Positions 51,309 through 59,111 of a DNA stretch of 64,000 nucleotides are shown one piece after another. The DNA comes from a virus. Made by a program: the position numbers and the translations under genes. Below the pieces are notes generated by a model that ran no database searches, had not been told where the DNA came from, and saw only the letters and a program-made list of their open reading frames with translations. Where the stretch lies: positions 1-64,000 of IMG/VR virus record IMGVR_UViG_3300020183_000020; one strand, 5' to 3'. Each line of letters starts with the position of its first letter. The first letter of the stretch is position 1.

Positions 51309-51686
51309 CTAATAAATCAGTCCCCCTCCGTCCGTTGGACTGCCCTCATTAAAAAAGAACACAAGTTCCTTCGCAAGATAGCCGAGTAAGAACAAATCAA
51401 ACGAATCGGCAAAATGACGGTGTTCTATCTTTGAGTATGTCCTCTCATATATCCGATATATCCTAGGCATATCACCTCGATAGATACGCCTAAATTCCTC
51501 GTTGAATACTTTATAAAAGTAGTTCCCCCAAGTAGGACGGACAAGCATCTTAGATGCAAACTCCTCCTCCAACATCTCAAGAACTAGGTTCTCTGTCTCC
51601 CTATAGTACTGAAAACTCTCCATCTTCGCATAAACATCCTCCCTAGTAAGAAGCGGGGTCTGCTTTTTATTCGATCTCCTGTACAT
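51309..51686 (-). CDS. Hypothetical basic/aromatic protein
   Basis: The 125-residue product is helical with many Tyr/Phe/Arg residues (RRIYRGDMPRIYRIYERTY). AGGAG is 6 nt upstream. No family recognised. Confidence 0.6.
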   Translation of the reverse strand: MYRRSNKKQTPLLTREDVYAKMESFQYYRETENLVLEMLEEEFASKMLVRPTWGNYFYKVFNEEFRRIYRGDMPRIYRIYERTYSKIEHRHFADSFDLFLLGYLAKELVFFFNEGSPTDGGGLIY

Positions 51687-51724
51687 TCTAGGCTCCTCTT
51701 AGTCTCACTTATAGTGAATGATCA

Positions 51725-52141
51725 TTAAGAACCTAGCGACTTTTTATCCATTAAGAACTGCCCTAAAGATGCACGAACGGATAACCACACACTCACATCA
51801 CAAGGGTCACCTAGGTTTTCTTTACCCATCTGATCTATTTCGGAACAAATACGCTGAACAGTACTCACGGCAAATTGCTCTTTGTTTTTCATGATGTATC
51901 TAGCTACATCAGAAACTACATAAGTTCGCCTTCCTAATGCGTACCTAAAAGATAGGAACAACAACTGATCTAGTTCTTGTACAGATATCAGAGCCATTTG
52001 CTCTACACTTCTATTGTCCAAGACCGCAGCCTCCCCATCGGAGTTGACGGCATTAATCTTATTACTTAAAGGCACCTGATCTTCAGTAATAAGATATGTG
52101 TGTGAACCCGACATAACCACGGTTGCTTTTCTAAGCGTCAT
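51725..52141 (-). CDS. Hypothetical protein with EDQVP domain
   Basis: The N-terminal part has HTYLITEDQVPLSNKINAV and DGEAAVLDNR, a segment closely matched in the 52548 product. The C-terminal part is helical. This marks a paralogous pair within a locally duplicated area. The SD is weak. Function unknown. Confidence 0.6.
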   Translation of the reverse strand: MTLRKATVVMSGSHTYLITEDQVPLSNKINAVNSDGEAAVLDNRSVEQMALISVQELDQLLFLSFRYALGRRTYVVSDVARYIMKNKEQFAVSTVQRICSEIDQMGKENLGDPCDVSVWLSVRASLGQFLMDKKSLGS

Positions 52142-52267
52142 TACTCACTCTTTCTCTTTCAGGGTATTGGATAGTGCTTTACCGATCCTAGTGCAGAGAC
52201 ACAATCAAATCGTAGTCGCTGATTTCCTTTATAAGGATGATTCCCTCAAAAGGGGGTCAATGCCCGA

Positions 52268-52606
52268 TTATATAGAATCTGTTTTCGCCCATCCAACACT
52301 TAGTGCGAAAGCCTGTTCTTTCAGCTTGAAGGCTTCCCGCTCCATCTCCATTATTTCTCGCGTGTGGAAGCCATGCGGACCCGACTCAAACACGAGCAGA
52401 AATAGAGCTATGCTGTAGTTAGTTACTCTGTTTACCGCCCGAGTAGCCTTCTTGTTATCCCCACAAGCCACAGCTAGCTCGACATCTTTGAAAGCCCTTT
52501 TGGTCAGGGCGAGATAATGCTTTGCTTTTAGGTGTTCCTCGTTTGGGCTACTTAGGGAGGGCGTGGAGTTTGAGGTATCGAATGTCGAGGACACAGGATT
52601 CTCCAT
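52268..52606 (-). CDS. Hypothetical helical protein (source of a duplicated remnant)
   Basis: The 112-residue product is helical; its C-terminal half (REIMEMEREAFKLKEQAFAL) recurs as a truncated copy at 53721-53821. AGGA is 6 nt upstream. It overlaps the next gene upstream by 59 nt. Function unknown. Confidence 0.6.
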   Translation of the reverse strand: MENPVSSTFDTSNSTPSLSSPNEEHLKAKHYLALTKRAFKDVELAVACGDNKKATRAVNRVTNYSIALFLLVFESGPHGFHTREIMEMEREAFKLKEQAFALSVGWAKTDSI

Positions 52607-53006
52607 TTGCGTTCCTAGCGTGGATTTTATGCGACTGAGGTACTTGGTCTTCGCTTAGTGTGTAGAGATGTACATCCTCGGAGACAACCATGTCTTTCTT
52701 AAAGACAAAGTTTTTGCTGACGATGGGTAAGAGGCTCAGGAAATGATTTATGGGGAGATAAGGATATATCTCCCCATCCCATATGGGGAACCCAAAAGGC
52801 AGGTACGGAGGGCAGGTGTACTGCATATCCTTCAAACAAAAAAATAACTCAACTGAGAGATATCTCCCATCTTGGTCTTCTTCTGAGTATGATCCTTCTC
52901 CCGCATAAATAAAAAGATCATGGTCTTGATCTACTTCAATCTTATAGAGCTTGCTTATGGGTCTGATACATTCAAATCCATAATCGAGTAAAACTCGTAA
53001 TTCCAT
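52548..53006 (-). CDS. Hypothetical protein with EDQVP domain (paralogue)
   Basis: The 152-residue product has a beta-rich N-terminal domain and a C-terminal segment HLYTLSEDQVPQSHKIHAR followed by NGESCVLDIR, matching the 51725 product. AAAGG precedes the ATG. The shared EDQVP block probably forms a small domain whose role is unknown. Confidence 0.6.
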   Translation of the reverse strand: MELRVLLDYGFECIRPISKLYKIEVDQDHDLFIYAGEGSYSEEDQDGRYLSVELFFCLKDMQYTCPPYLPFGFPIWDGEIYPYLPINHFLSLLPIVSKNFVFKKDMVVSEDVHLYTLSEDQVPQSHKIHARNANGESCVLDIRYLKLHALPK

Positions 53007-53045
53007 TTGGAGTGCCTTTCAAGTTTATTCCCTGTTCTCAGGGAT

Positions 53046-53489
53046 TTAACAGGTTGCGTTATCTTCCAACAGCACCACATCCCCCCCCTTCACCACATGG
53101 AGCAACATCGCCATCACACCGATGTCGGGGATGTCGCAATCCTTAACGAACACGCGATACATCCCTATACGAGAGTATAGAGAAAAGACCTTCCCTTCAG
53201 TTGTCACAAAAGTCCACCCATGTGAGTCTCCCTCAACACGATGAGGGGTGCCAAACGCCTTGAGAAAGTTCCCCTCCTCGTCTGTGAGCAAGCCACCATA
53301 ACCCTGAGTCGTGGTCATAGTAGCCTTCCTCAGAAAAGGGGTCGAGGAAAAGTTTCCCATAGAGACTTCAGATAAAGCGAGCTTGAAGGCGGCGGAAGTC
53401 GCCTCGTTACGAACTGCAAGGTCAGCGTCGGAGACGACATGACCGGGCGGGATGGGGGAAACGCTTAATACAACAAACGGCTTACTCAT
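53046..53489 (-). CDS. Hypothetical GC-rich gene product, 147 aa
   Basis: The product is mixed alpha/beta with a C-terminal strand region (VKGGDVVLLEDNA). Codons are G/C-rich at third positions, unlike the AT-rich methyltransferase region upstream. AAGG is 10 nt before the ATG. The leader has the inverted repeat GACCC-ttgag-GGGTC. Family unknown. Confidence 0.6.
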   Translation of the reverse strand: MSKPFVVLSVSPIPPGHVVSDADLAVRNEATSAAFKLALSEVSMGNFSSTPFLRKATMTTTQGYGGLLTDEEGNFLKAFGTPHRVEGDSHGWTFVTTEGKVFSLYSRIGMYRVFVKDCDIPDIGVMAMLLHVVKGGDVVLLEDNATC

Positions 53490-53720
53490 ATCTGAACTAC
53501 CTTTTGACCCTTGAGGGGTCTAATGTGGTCTATTAGACGGAAGCCTTTTGAGTACAAAGGCTCGCATCATCGGGACACACGGACTAATGGAATATCTTCG
53601 CTCGTCATACACTTCATCAAAAGGGGAAAGTTCTGCAATCAGCACTTTCAGCACATTTTGGATAAGTTCACACGAACTCACAGATTGGACAATCTTCACG
53701 GATTGATCCTTATGCTGTGG

Positions 53721-53821
53721 GAATCTGTTTTTGCCCATCCAACACTTAGTTCGAAAGCCTGTTCTTTCAGCTTGAAGGCTCCCCGCTCCATCTCCATTAT
53801 TTCTCGGATATGGAAGCCATG
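53721..53821 (-). pseudogene. Truncated copy of the 52268 gene 3' half
   Basis: About 101 bp match 52276-52376 with few differences and encode HGFHIREIMEMERGAFKLKEQ in the minus frame. The upstream part of this copy is missing: homology stops exactly where the cytosine methyltransferase gene begins, and that gene's last eight codons and stop lie within the copy in another frame. A 72-codon minus-strand frame (53520-53738) crosses this area but looks unreliable. Confidence 0.75.
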
Positions 53822-54998
53822 TGTTCTTTCAAGGAGTGTTTGATATTCTTGGCAATTTCTTGAAAGATAACAGTAGGAACCGATTCACCAAGCGATTGCC
53901 TAATCTTAAGCTCTTCTTTTTTTAAGAATTTTGTTTTATCAGCCAATGAGAGATTGTTTAGATATTCTAAATCATGAACTGCCCATTTGAAAGATGATGG
54001 AACCGTCATCATGCACATCAACTCTCGGATACTAAATACGCGGTCATCCGCAGGATGTATCGTATTTTGACTAGCGAGTTGGTCATTTCGAGTGTGAATG
54101 CAAGGGCCAATTTTATCCCAATATTGACGCTTATATTTGTCACCATTTTTTTGTTGATTAATAACAATGCTTCCGTCTTTCACTTGGTGTGGTTTTTTAT
54201 GATTGTCCTTGTTTTCAAATGCAGATTGCCCCTCTTTTAAATCACAAATCCACTCCCTCATGTGTTTTGGATAGACTCTAAAAGCATGATAAATATCATT
54301 TGAGTCAATTTCTCCGAGGATTTTAAGTGGTCTTAGGTGACCGATTACCTCTCTTAAAGTATTCTCTTTTTTTAACGATGGATATAAGTCATATGGTGAT
54401 ATATCATCTGCTAACTCATTCAAAACGCCAATAACTAATGTTCTTTGCCTACTTGAGCACGCTCCATGATTTTTGAAATTTATTGTTTTGGATATGTAAG
54501 AGTATTGTCCACCCAAGGCGTTTTTAATTGCACTCTCAATCGTTTTGTCCACATAATCAATATCCGTACAAATGGTTTTCATAAAAGCTGGGACATTTTC
54601 AAATATAAAAATTCTCGGCTTAATTTTACTGATTAGTTTAATAGACTCTACCACCAAAGAATTTCTAATAATTTCATCACCTTTCTTATTATGATTGGCG
54701 ACCGACATCCCTTGGCAAGGTGGAGTTGCGATAACAACATCAATCTGATTAACTTTCTCTTTTTTTTCCCACAGATCAATTTCTGCGATCACTTGAGATT
54801 TGATTTCATCAGTAGATATGTCCCCATAGATATATCCACTTCCATACTTACACTTAGTATTAAATCTTTGAATATCCAATCGTCTTTGAATTAATTCATT
54901 AGTAGCTACGCATTCAAAACCCTCTGATTTAAAACCATAACATCCGATGCCCGCACCGCTGAAAAGACTAATATATGTTAGTTTGTTTTTTTTTTCAT
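53797..54998 (-). CDS. Cytosine-C5 DNA methyltransferase, start out of frame (A10)
   Basis: The main frame (to 54981) has the C5-MTase motifs: SLFSGAGIG (motif I), TPPCQGMS (motif IV with the catalytic Cys), FENV (motif VI), SSRQRT (motif VIII) and a late RELMCMM segment. No start codon precedes motif I in this frame; the only SD-backed ATG (54998) leads into A10 and shifts to a stop after six codons. Eleven or eight A would join them. The gene is therefore off, phase-variable or rescued by slippage. It is more AT-rich than its neighbours, a sign of transfer, and has overwritten a duplicated gene. Confidence 0.8.
54986..54995. repeat. A10 tract after methyltransferase ATG
   Basis: Ten A (minus strand) follow the ATG directly. 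Homopolymers of this length slip easily in replication and transcription. Confidence 0.85.
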
Positions 54999-55098
54999 TT
55001 GTCTGTTTCTCCGTCGTTCGGTTGTGGGGGCTTTAACAACTAGTCAGTATAGTCTGAACACTCATAGGTCTTTCGTTCGGGTTCTCATTTCTTATGAA

Positions 55099-55172
55099 TG
55101 GGCAATCTGGGGCTTGAACCCAGGACCGACCGTTTATGAGACGGGTGCTCTAACCAACTGAGCTAAATGCCC
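55099..55172 (-). tRNA. tRNA-Met/Ile2(CAU)
   Basis: The anticodon loop is CTCATAA. The acceptor GGGCATT/ATTGCCC has one mismatch. Whether it is elongator Met or Ile (with modified C34) cannot be told by eye. Confidence 0.92.
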
Positions 55173-55268
55173 TTAGATTCAATGTCCCATCTGACTGTGC
55201 CGCTTCTATACGGCTGCCACCAGATTGTACGATTTAAGCTGAGGTTCACGACCGTAGAGAACATTGAG

Positions 55269-55342
<74 letters not shown>

Positions 55343-55390
55343 TTATATGAACACTATACCACGCCGACGGGGGCGTTATAACATTTCAAA

Positions 55391-55472
55391 TGCCCAAGGT
55401 CGGACTTGAACCGACACTCCCGAAGGAAACGGATTTTGAATCCGCCGCGTCTACCAATTCCACCACTCGGGC
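55391..55472 (-). tRNA. tRNA-Leu(CAA)
   Basis: It is a class II tRNA with anticodon loop TTCAAAA on a CGGA/TCCG stem, a long variable arm and acceptor GCCCGAG/CTTGGGC. The stretch 55473-55569 downstream holds only a CCCCATC/GATGGGG hairpin and a T-arm-like fragment. Confidence 0.94.
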
Positions 55473-55569
55473 TAATGTCCCCATCCGTTGATGGGGAGGG
55501 GAGGTTTGAACCGCTGTTCTCCTACACTAGTATAGAAACCTGACTAGGACTTCAAGGAAAAAAGAAGCA

Positions 55570-55959
55570 TCAGCCCCATTTTAACAGAAAAGGTTTTTTA
55601 TCCTTGGGGTGTAGAGGATATCTCAGAACATCTGAGATAGGAACCCACTTCCAATCCATGTGTTCGTCATTGATGGTGGGCGTAAACTTTACATCTACTT
55701 CGGCTAGATAGAGCGTGTACCCACTACAGTAGATTTCGTCATAGATTTGATACGGCACCCCGCTGCCAATAAGTTGCCGTTCTTCATCTCCTCCTAGCTC
55801 TTCATATGTTTCTCTGAGAGCTGTGGTGTAGTGATCTTCGCCTTCTTCAGTCTTCCCCCCTGGGAAGTTCCATGTACCGCCCCACTTGTCGTGTGGAGAT
55901 AAGACCCTCTTTAGGATAAGCGTATCACTTCCACATATGAACATAACTCCTGCACCCAT
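55570..55959 (-). CDS. Nudix hydrolase
   Basis: The product has a full Nudix box, GGKTEEGEDHYTTAL then RETYEELG (residues 34-56), with the catalytic REXXEE. The N-terminal part is the usual strand with a Trp/Phe/Pro segment. Nudix enzymes hydrolyse nucleoside diphosphates linked to other groups. The substrate is unknown, possibly oxidised dNTPs or NAD-related compounds. AGGAG is 7 nt upstream. Confidence 0.9.
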   Translation of the reverse strand: MGAGVMFICGSDTLILKRVLSPHDKWGGTWNFPGGKTEEGEDHYTTALRETYEELGGDEERQLIGSGVPYQIYDEIYCSGYTLYLAEVDVKFTPTINDEHMDWKWVPISDVLRYPLHPKDKKPFLLKWG

Positions 55960-56081
55960 ACTAGTTCTCCTTCTTATGGTGTCGATTAGGTCTAGGTTTT
56001 ACCAAGTGGGCTGAGTTTTCTTATTTCTTTTATACTAGTTGCATATGTCGGTCAAAAAACCGACCCTATGGAGTCACAATC

Positions 56082-56474
56082 ATGATAAGAAGAACCGCTA
56101 GTGAAGTTTTAAGAAGCCTTGAGATGAGAGTCTCCCGCCTTGAGGGTAAGACAGCGACTCGCAGAACCGCTGCCAAGAAAATCCGTTTGGATAGAAATGT
56201 GGAGCAGAGGGTGATGAGAGAGATCGCTGATCGGTTTGACATAGAAATGGATGAAGACTCATATTATTGGCACAACCCTGTTTTTGAGGTTTTAGCTGAA
56301 GAAAAGGGTAGCCGCAATGTGTCCGAAGGTTCAATATTTCAGCTTCTAAAGCTAGCGAATGACGACTACTATGTGGTGCTACAGGTCATCCCTTTCGCAA
56401 ATGACTCGGACATCATAGGTGTTTACGACAGCATCTCTGATGCCCTGCGTGATTTCAAGCTAGCCAACCGCTAA
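56082..56474 (+). CDS. RTASEVL-tagged hypothetical protein
   Basis: The product begins with the module MIRRTASEVL and RVSRLEG, then a Thr/Arg/Ala/Lys linker. The body of about 95 aa is mixed alpha/beta (VMREIADRFDIEMDEDSYYW, YYVVLQVIPFAND). GGAG is 8 nt upstream. The leader and first codons are nearly identical to those at 8391-8466, including the CTATGGAGTCACAATCAT segment, so the 5' end was duplicated. Body function unknown. Confidence 0.8.
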   Translation: MIRRTASEVLRSLEMRVSRLEGKTATRRTAAKKIRLDRNVEQRVMREIADRFDIEMDEDSYYWHNPVFEVLAEEKGSRNVSEGSIFQLLKLANDDYYVVLQVIPFANDSDIIGVYDSISDALRDFKLANR

Positions 56475-56492
56475 TAAGCCTTCTATTATCTA

Positions 56493-56523
56493 ATGTAGCT
56501 CCATACCGACAATGGAGCTACAT
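56493..56523 (+). promoter_or_regulatory. Perfect 12-bp hairpin burying the SD of the SNase gene
   Basis: ATGTAGCTCCAT (56493-56504) pairs exactly with 56512-56523, with loop accgaca. The GGAG at 56514-56517 is the SD for ATG 56526. Confidence 0.7.
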
Positions 56524-56525
56524 AG

Positions 56526-56897
56526 ATGAAGTACCTGTATCACTACGAAGCTGAGGTTTTATCCGTATATGACGGAGATACCTGCACTCTTCAAATAGCC
56601 TGTGGGTTTGATATGTTCACGCGGGTGACATTTAGGCTGACGGGGATAGACACGCCTGAGATGAAGTCCAAAGACGCGACCAAGAAAGAGGCGGCAGTAT
56701 CTGCGAGAGACCACTTAAGAAGTCGTATCATGGGGAAGAAAGTAATAGTGAACACGAAGGAGAGAGAGAAGTACGGAAGGTGGCTCGGTTATTTGTGGGT
56801 GGATGAAAATGGGGATGAACTTGGGGAGTCTCTTAATGAGGAGATGATCCGTCTAGGTCACGCTTCTCCCTATGATGGTGGAAAGAAGACCCTATGA
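56526..56897 (+). CDS. Staphylococcal-nuclease-like (SNase) endonuclease
   Basis: The product has the SNase signature: VYDGDTC, FRLTGIDTPEM, YGRWLGYLWV and LIRLGHASPY-like end (MIRLGHASPYDGG). Conserved Asp, Arg and Glu active-site positions are present (Asp in YDGD and GIDTPE, Arg in FRLTG and the YGR segment). No signal peptide is seen, so it would act in the cytoplasm, perhaps on host or competitor nucleic acid. Translation may be controlled by the leader hairpin. Confidence 0.85.
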   Translation: MKYLYHYEAEVLSVYDGDTCTLQIACGFDMFTRVTFRLTGIDTPEMKSKDATKKEAAVSARDHLRSRIMGKKVIVNTKEREKYGRWLGYLWVDENGDELGESLNEEMIRLGHASPYDGGKKTL

Positions 56898-56914
56898 TGG
56901 GGGAAAGAAGAGCG

Positions 56915-57295
56915 TTATTCCTTTTCAGGTGCGGTTTGGATAACCAAACCATCTAAGTCCATGAGGTCAACAGGTTCATCAAAAGACGGCTCATCGGGTA
57001 CCTCAGGGATAAAGTCGAAAAGCCCCTGAGTTTCGTTCATCCAATCCTCGTACTTCTCTGCCTTGTCGGACTCGTGCCAAGAGTCGGACAACCCATCAAA
57101 GTAGTCTTGCTGTGCGTCTACCACATCTTGGATGGCGTTGATGAGGTCGTCACTCTTGGACGAGACCTGCAAGAGAAGGTTCTCCAACTTGTCCCGAGCC
57201 TCAGCGAGGGCTGTGTTGTATGCCTCGATAGAGGCGTTGAGGTCAGCGAATCCATTTTGGATATCCTTTTGCTGTGCCATATTGAACTTGATCAT
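56915..57295 (-). CDS. Acidic helical protein under promoter-like copy F
   Basis: The 126-residue product is a long helix or coiled coil (LNASIEAYNTALAEARDKLE and beyond) with an acidic C-terminus. GGGGAG is 6 nt upstream. G/C-ending codons are frequent. Function unknown; scaffold or DNA-mimic roles are possible by charge only. Confidence 0.65.
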   Translation of the reverse strand: MIKFNMAQQKDIQNGFADLNASIEAYNTALAEARDKLENLLLQVSSKSDDLINAIQDVVDAQQDYFDGLSDSWHESDKAEKYEDWMNETQGLFDFIPEVPDEPSFDEPVDLMDLDGLVIQTAPEKE

Positions 57296-57333
57296 GCTGA
57301 TCTCCCCGTTTGGTTGGGTGGTGGTTGCCCCTC

Positions 57334-57363
57334 TCTAATGCACCACTAGAGGGTTTGGGATAC
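57334..57363 (-). promoter_or_regulatory. Conserved bipartite promoter-like element (copy F)
   Basis: On the minus strand GTATCCC (57363-57357) is followed after 16 nt by CATTAGA (57340-57334) and GAGG. The start at 57295 is 68 nt downstream. Confidence 0.6.
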
Positions 57364-57391
57364 AAAATTTGTAGTCTTTAATTAGGAAGAG

Positions 57392-58276
57392 CTAGTTCTT
57401 TACTATAAGGATTTCGTGAGAAGCCTTCGGCGTATTTCCTATTTCCTGCTTATTTTTGCCGACGCGGGTTTCACCTTGTCCATATGAATATGCCCATTCA
57501 GGAAAGTAAAACTCGAACCCCTCATAGTAATTACGGATTTCTTCGCAGTCGTTGTATGAGAGAACGAACCGACCTTTATGGGAGTGGAGCAAGTCTCTCA
57601 GCTTCTCATGGTCGAAGGAGTTATGGTGAACCGCGAAGTTTCCATTGGGGTATAGCCCCTTGAACATCTTGTTGTCCTCAGACTCCTCTAAGAAATAAGG
57701 AGGGTCTAGGTAGAGGACATCATTTGGGTGAGCCTCGATGACTTTCTCGAAGCTGCTTTCTTCTACTATGAGGGAAGGGTTGCGGTAGTTTCTGAGCTTA
57801 TAACACATATCCTCCCATTTCTTGGGGGTATATATCGAGGAGAGCCAACCGAGATATTGAGGTCCGTAGGACAGGTTATGGTTGAAGAAATAATAGGCTG
57901 CTCCGATGATAGGGTCGAGTTCGATAGGGTTTCGAGCATAGTGGTTGGTATGCCAACCCACGAAGAGAGCTTGGCTTTTGTTCCAAGAGAGGAGCTGTTC
58001 TTTGATGGTGTCGTAGTCTGACAGGCTGAGTTTAGAGGCTTCCTCGTAGAGTTTCTGAGGTTCTGTGAGAAGAACTCGCCAAAAGTTTACGAGGATTGAG
58101 AATATGTCGAAGCCTAAAACTTGAACCATTTTCTCACTTGCCCACCGAGACTCAAGGCTCCCTCCACCGAGAAAGGGAGAAACGATAGTTTTGGGATAGC
58201 TCTTGGAGAATAAGTGTGGGGTGATTAGCTCATACGCTTTTGACTTACCACCAGGGTATCTTAAGGGAGTCTTCAC
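57392..58276 (-). CDS. D12-class adenine-N6 DNA methyltransferase
   Basis: The 294-residue protein has D12-class (Dam-like) motifs: RYPGGKSK near the N-terminus, SPFLGGGSLES (motif I, SAM binding) and LYLDPPYF (motif IV, DPPY). It should methylate adenine in a short DNA site. The GTG start has AAGGA 6 nt upstream. The next gene upstream on the same strand has nuclease-like features, so the two might form a restriction-modification pair; the methyltransferase could also serve self-protection alone. Confidence 0.9.
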   Translation of the reverse strand: MKTPLRYPGGKSKAYELITPHLFSKSYPKTIVSPFLGGGSLESRWASEKMVQVLGFDIFSILVNFWRVLLTEPQKLYEEASKLSLSDYDTIKEQLLSWNKSQALFVGWHTNHYARNPIELDPIIGAAYYFFNHNLSYGPQYLGWLSSIYTPKKWEDMCYKLRNYRNPSLIVEESSFEKVIEAHPNDVLYLDPPYFLEESEDNKMFKGLYPNGNFAVHHNSFDHEKLRDLLHSHKGRFVLSYNDCEEIRNYYEGFEFYFPEWAYSYGQGETRVGKNKQEIGNTPKASHEILIVKN

Positions 58277-58369
58277 GGAGGTTCCTTAACGCTTTAGACT
58301 TTTTATAGTGGTTTATACCACACCCATCCATTAGGGGTATGTCCCTAGTCCATCAGTTCTGAGTGTTTT

Positions 58370-59023
58370 TCAGAAGACTATCCGATACGGATAAATGGAT
58401 TGGATAGTTAGGGGCTGAAGTTTATCTATTGCGATAAATGCGGATTTTCCTTTGTCCCTTGCCGCGTGAGCTCGGACAAACTCACGCCTAAAGTTGTTGG
58501 GGTCTGTTAAGTCGTTTGGGCTAGAGAGACCTGCTATGTAGAACATCTCCCGATCATTAGAGGTTTCCCTGAAGACAATCACCTCAGGTGAAGAGCCTTG
58601 TCGGTTGGGGTACATTATGGGATAGTTCCCCCAGCAGACGCTCTTTACTCCGACCGCATATCCCGCTTGGCTAAGATCGGAAGAGAATTCTTGCGAGCAC
58701 CTAACGGATAAGTCCAACACTTCGGTGAAGTCCAAACCCAAGAACTTGCAGACCGCAGCTTCGCCGTACAGCCCCGTCCTCCATCTTTTTTCTTCCTCGT
58801 TGGGGTCTTTCTGATGGTCTGCTTCGGTCTTCTTCTTTTTTATGATTTTAAAAATACGCTCATCGAGGTAGTCCACCTCCCCTTTATCCAATTCGACTTT
58901 TGGATATGTGTTCTTGAGTGGTGCGACACAGATTTGAAAGTGCTGTTCGGCATCACCCCACTTCACAAGTTTTTCGGGTGTAACTGCGACATCTGCATCG
59001 TCAAAGTCTTTTATCCAATTCAT
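58370..59023 (-). CDS. Putative PD-(D/E)XK-like nuclease
   Basis: The middle holds RTGLYGEAAVCKFLG, then SSDLSQAGYAVGVKSV, then PEVIVFRE. The GExA helix followed by D...xVK strands is typical of restriction-endonuclease-like folds. The exact E/D-x-K is replaced by V-x-x-K-like GVK, so activity is uncertain. GGAGG is 6 nt upstream. It lies 93 nt upstream of the adenine methyltransferase, on the same strand. Confidence 0.55.
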   Translation of the reverse strand: MNWIKDFDDADVAVTPEKLVKWGDAEQHFQICVAPLKNTYPKVELDKGEVDYLDERIFKIIKKKKTEADHQKDPNEEEKRWRTGLYGEAAVCKFLGLDFTEVLDLSVRCSQEFSSDLSQAGYAVGVKSVCWGNYPIMYPNRQGSSPEVIVFRETSNDREMFYIAGLSSPNDLTDPNNFRREFVRAHAARDKGKSAFIAIDKLQPLTIQSIYPYRIVF

Positions 59024-59111
59024 GTTATTCCTCCGTTGTGTGTTCTCTTACATATAGGAATTGTAATGGTTCTATGAATCCTAAAAGGTATCTCGATATT
59101 AGGTGAGAAAT

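Noticed and set aside
53520-53738. 72-codon minus-strand frame
   Set aside because: It has no good SD and starts inside the truncated duplicate in another frame; probably chance.
55490-55540. Extra tRNA near the second cluster
   Set aside because: Only a T-arm-like GGTTCAAACC fragment is seen; no anticodon arm or acceptor stem can be formed.
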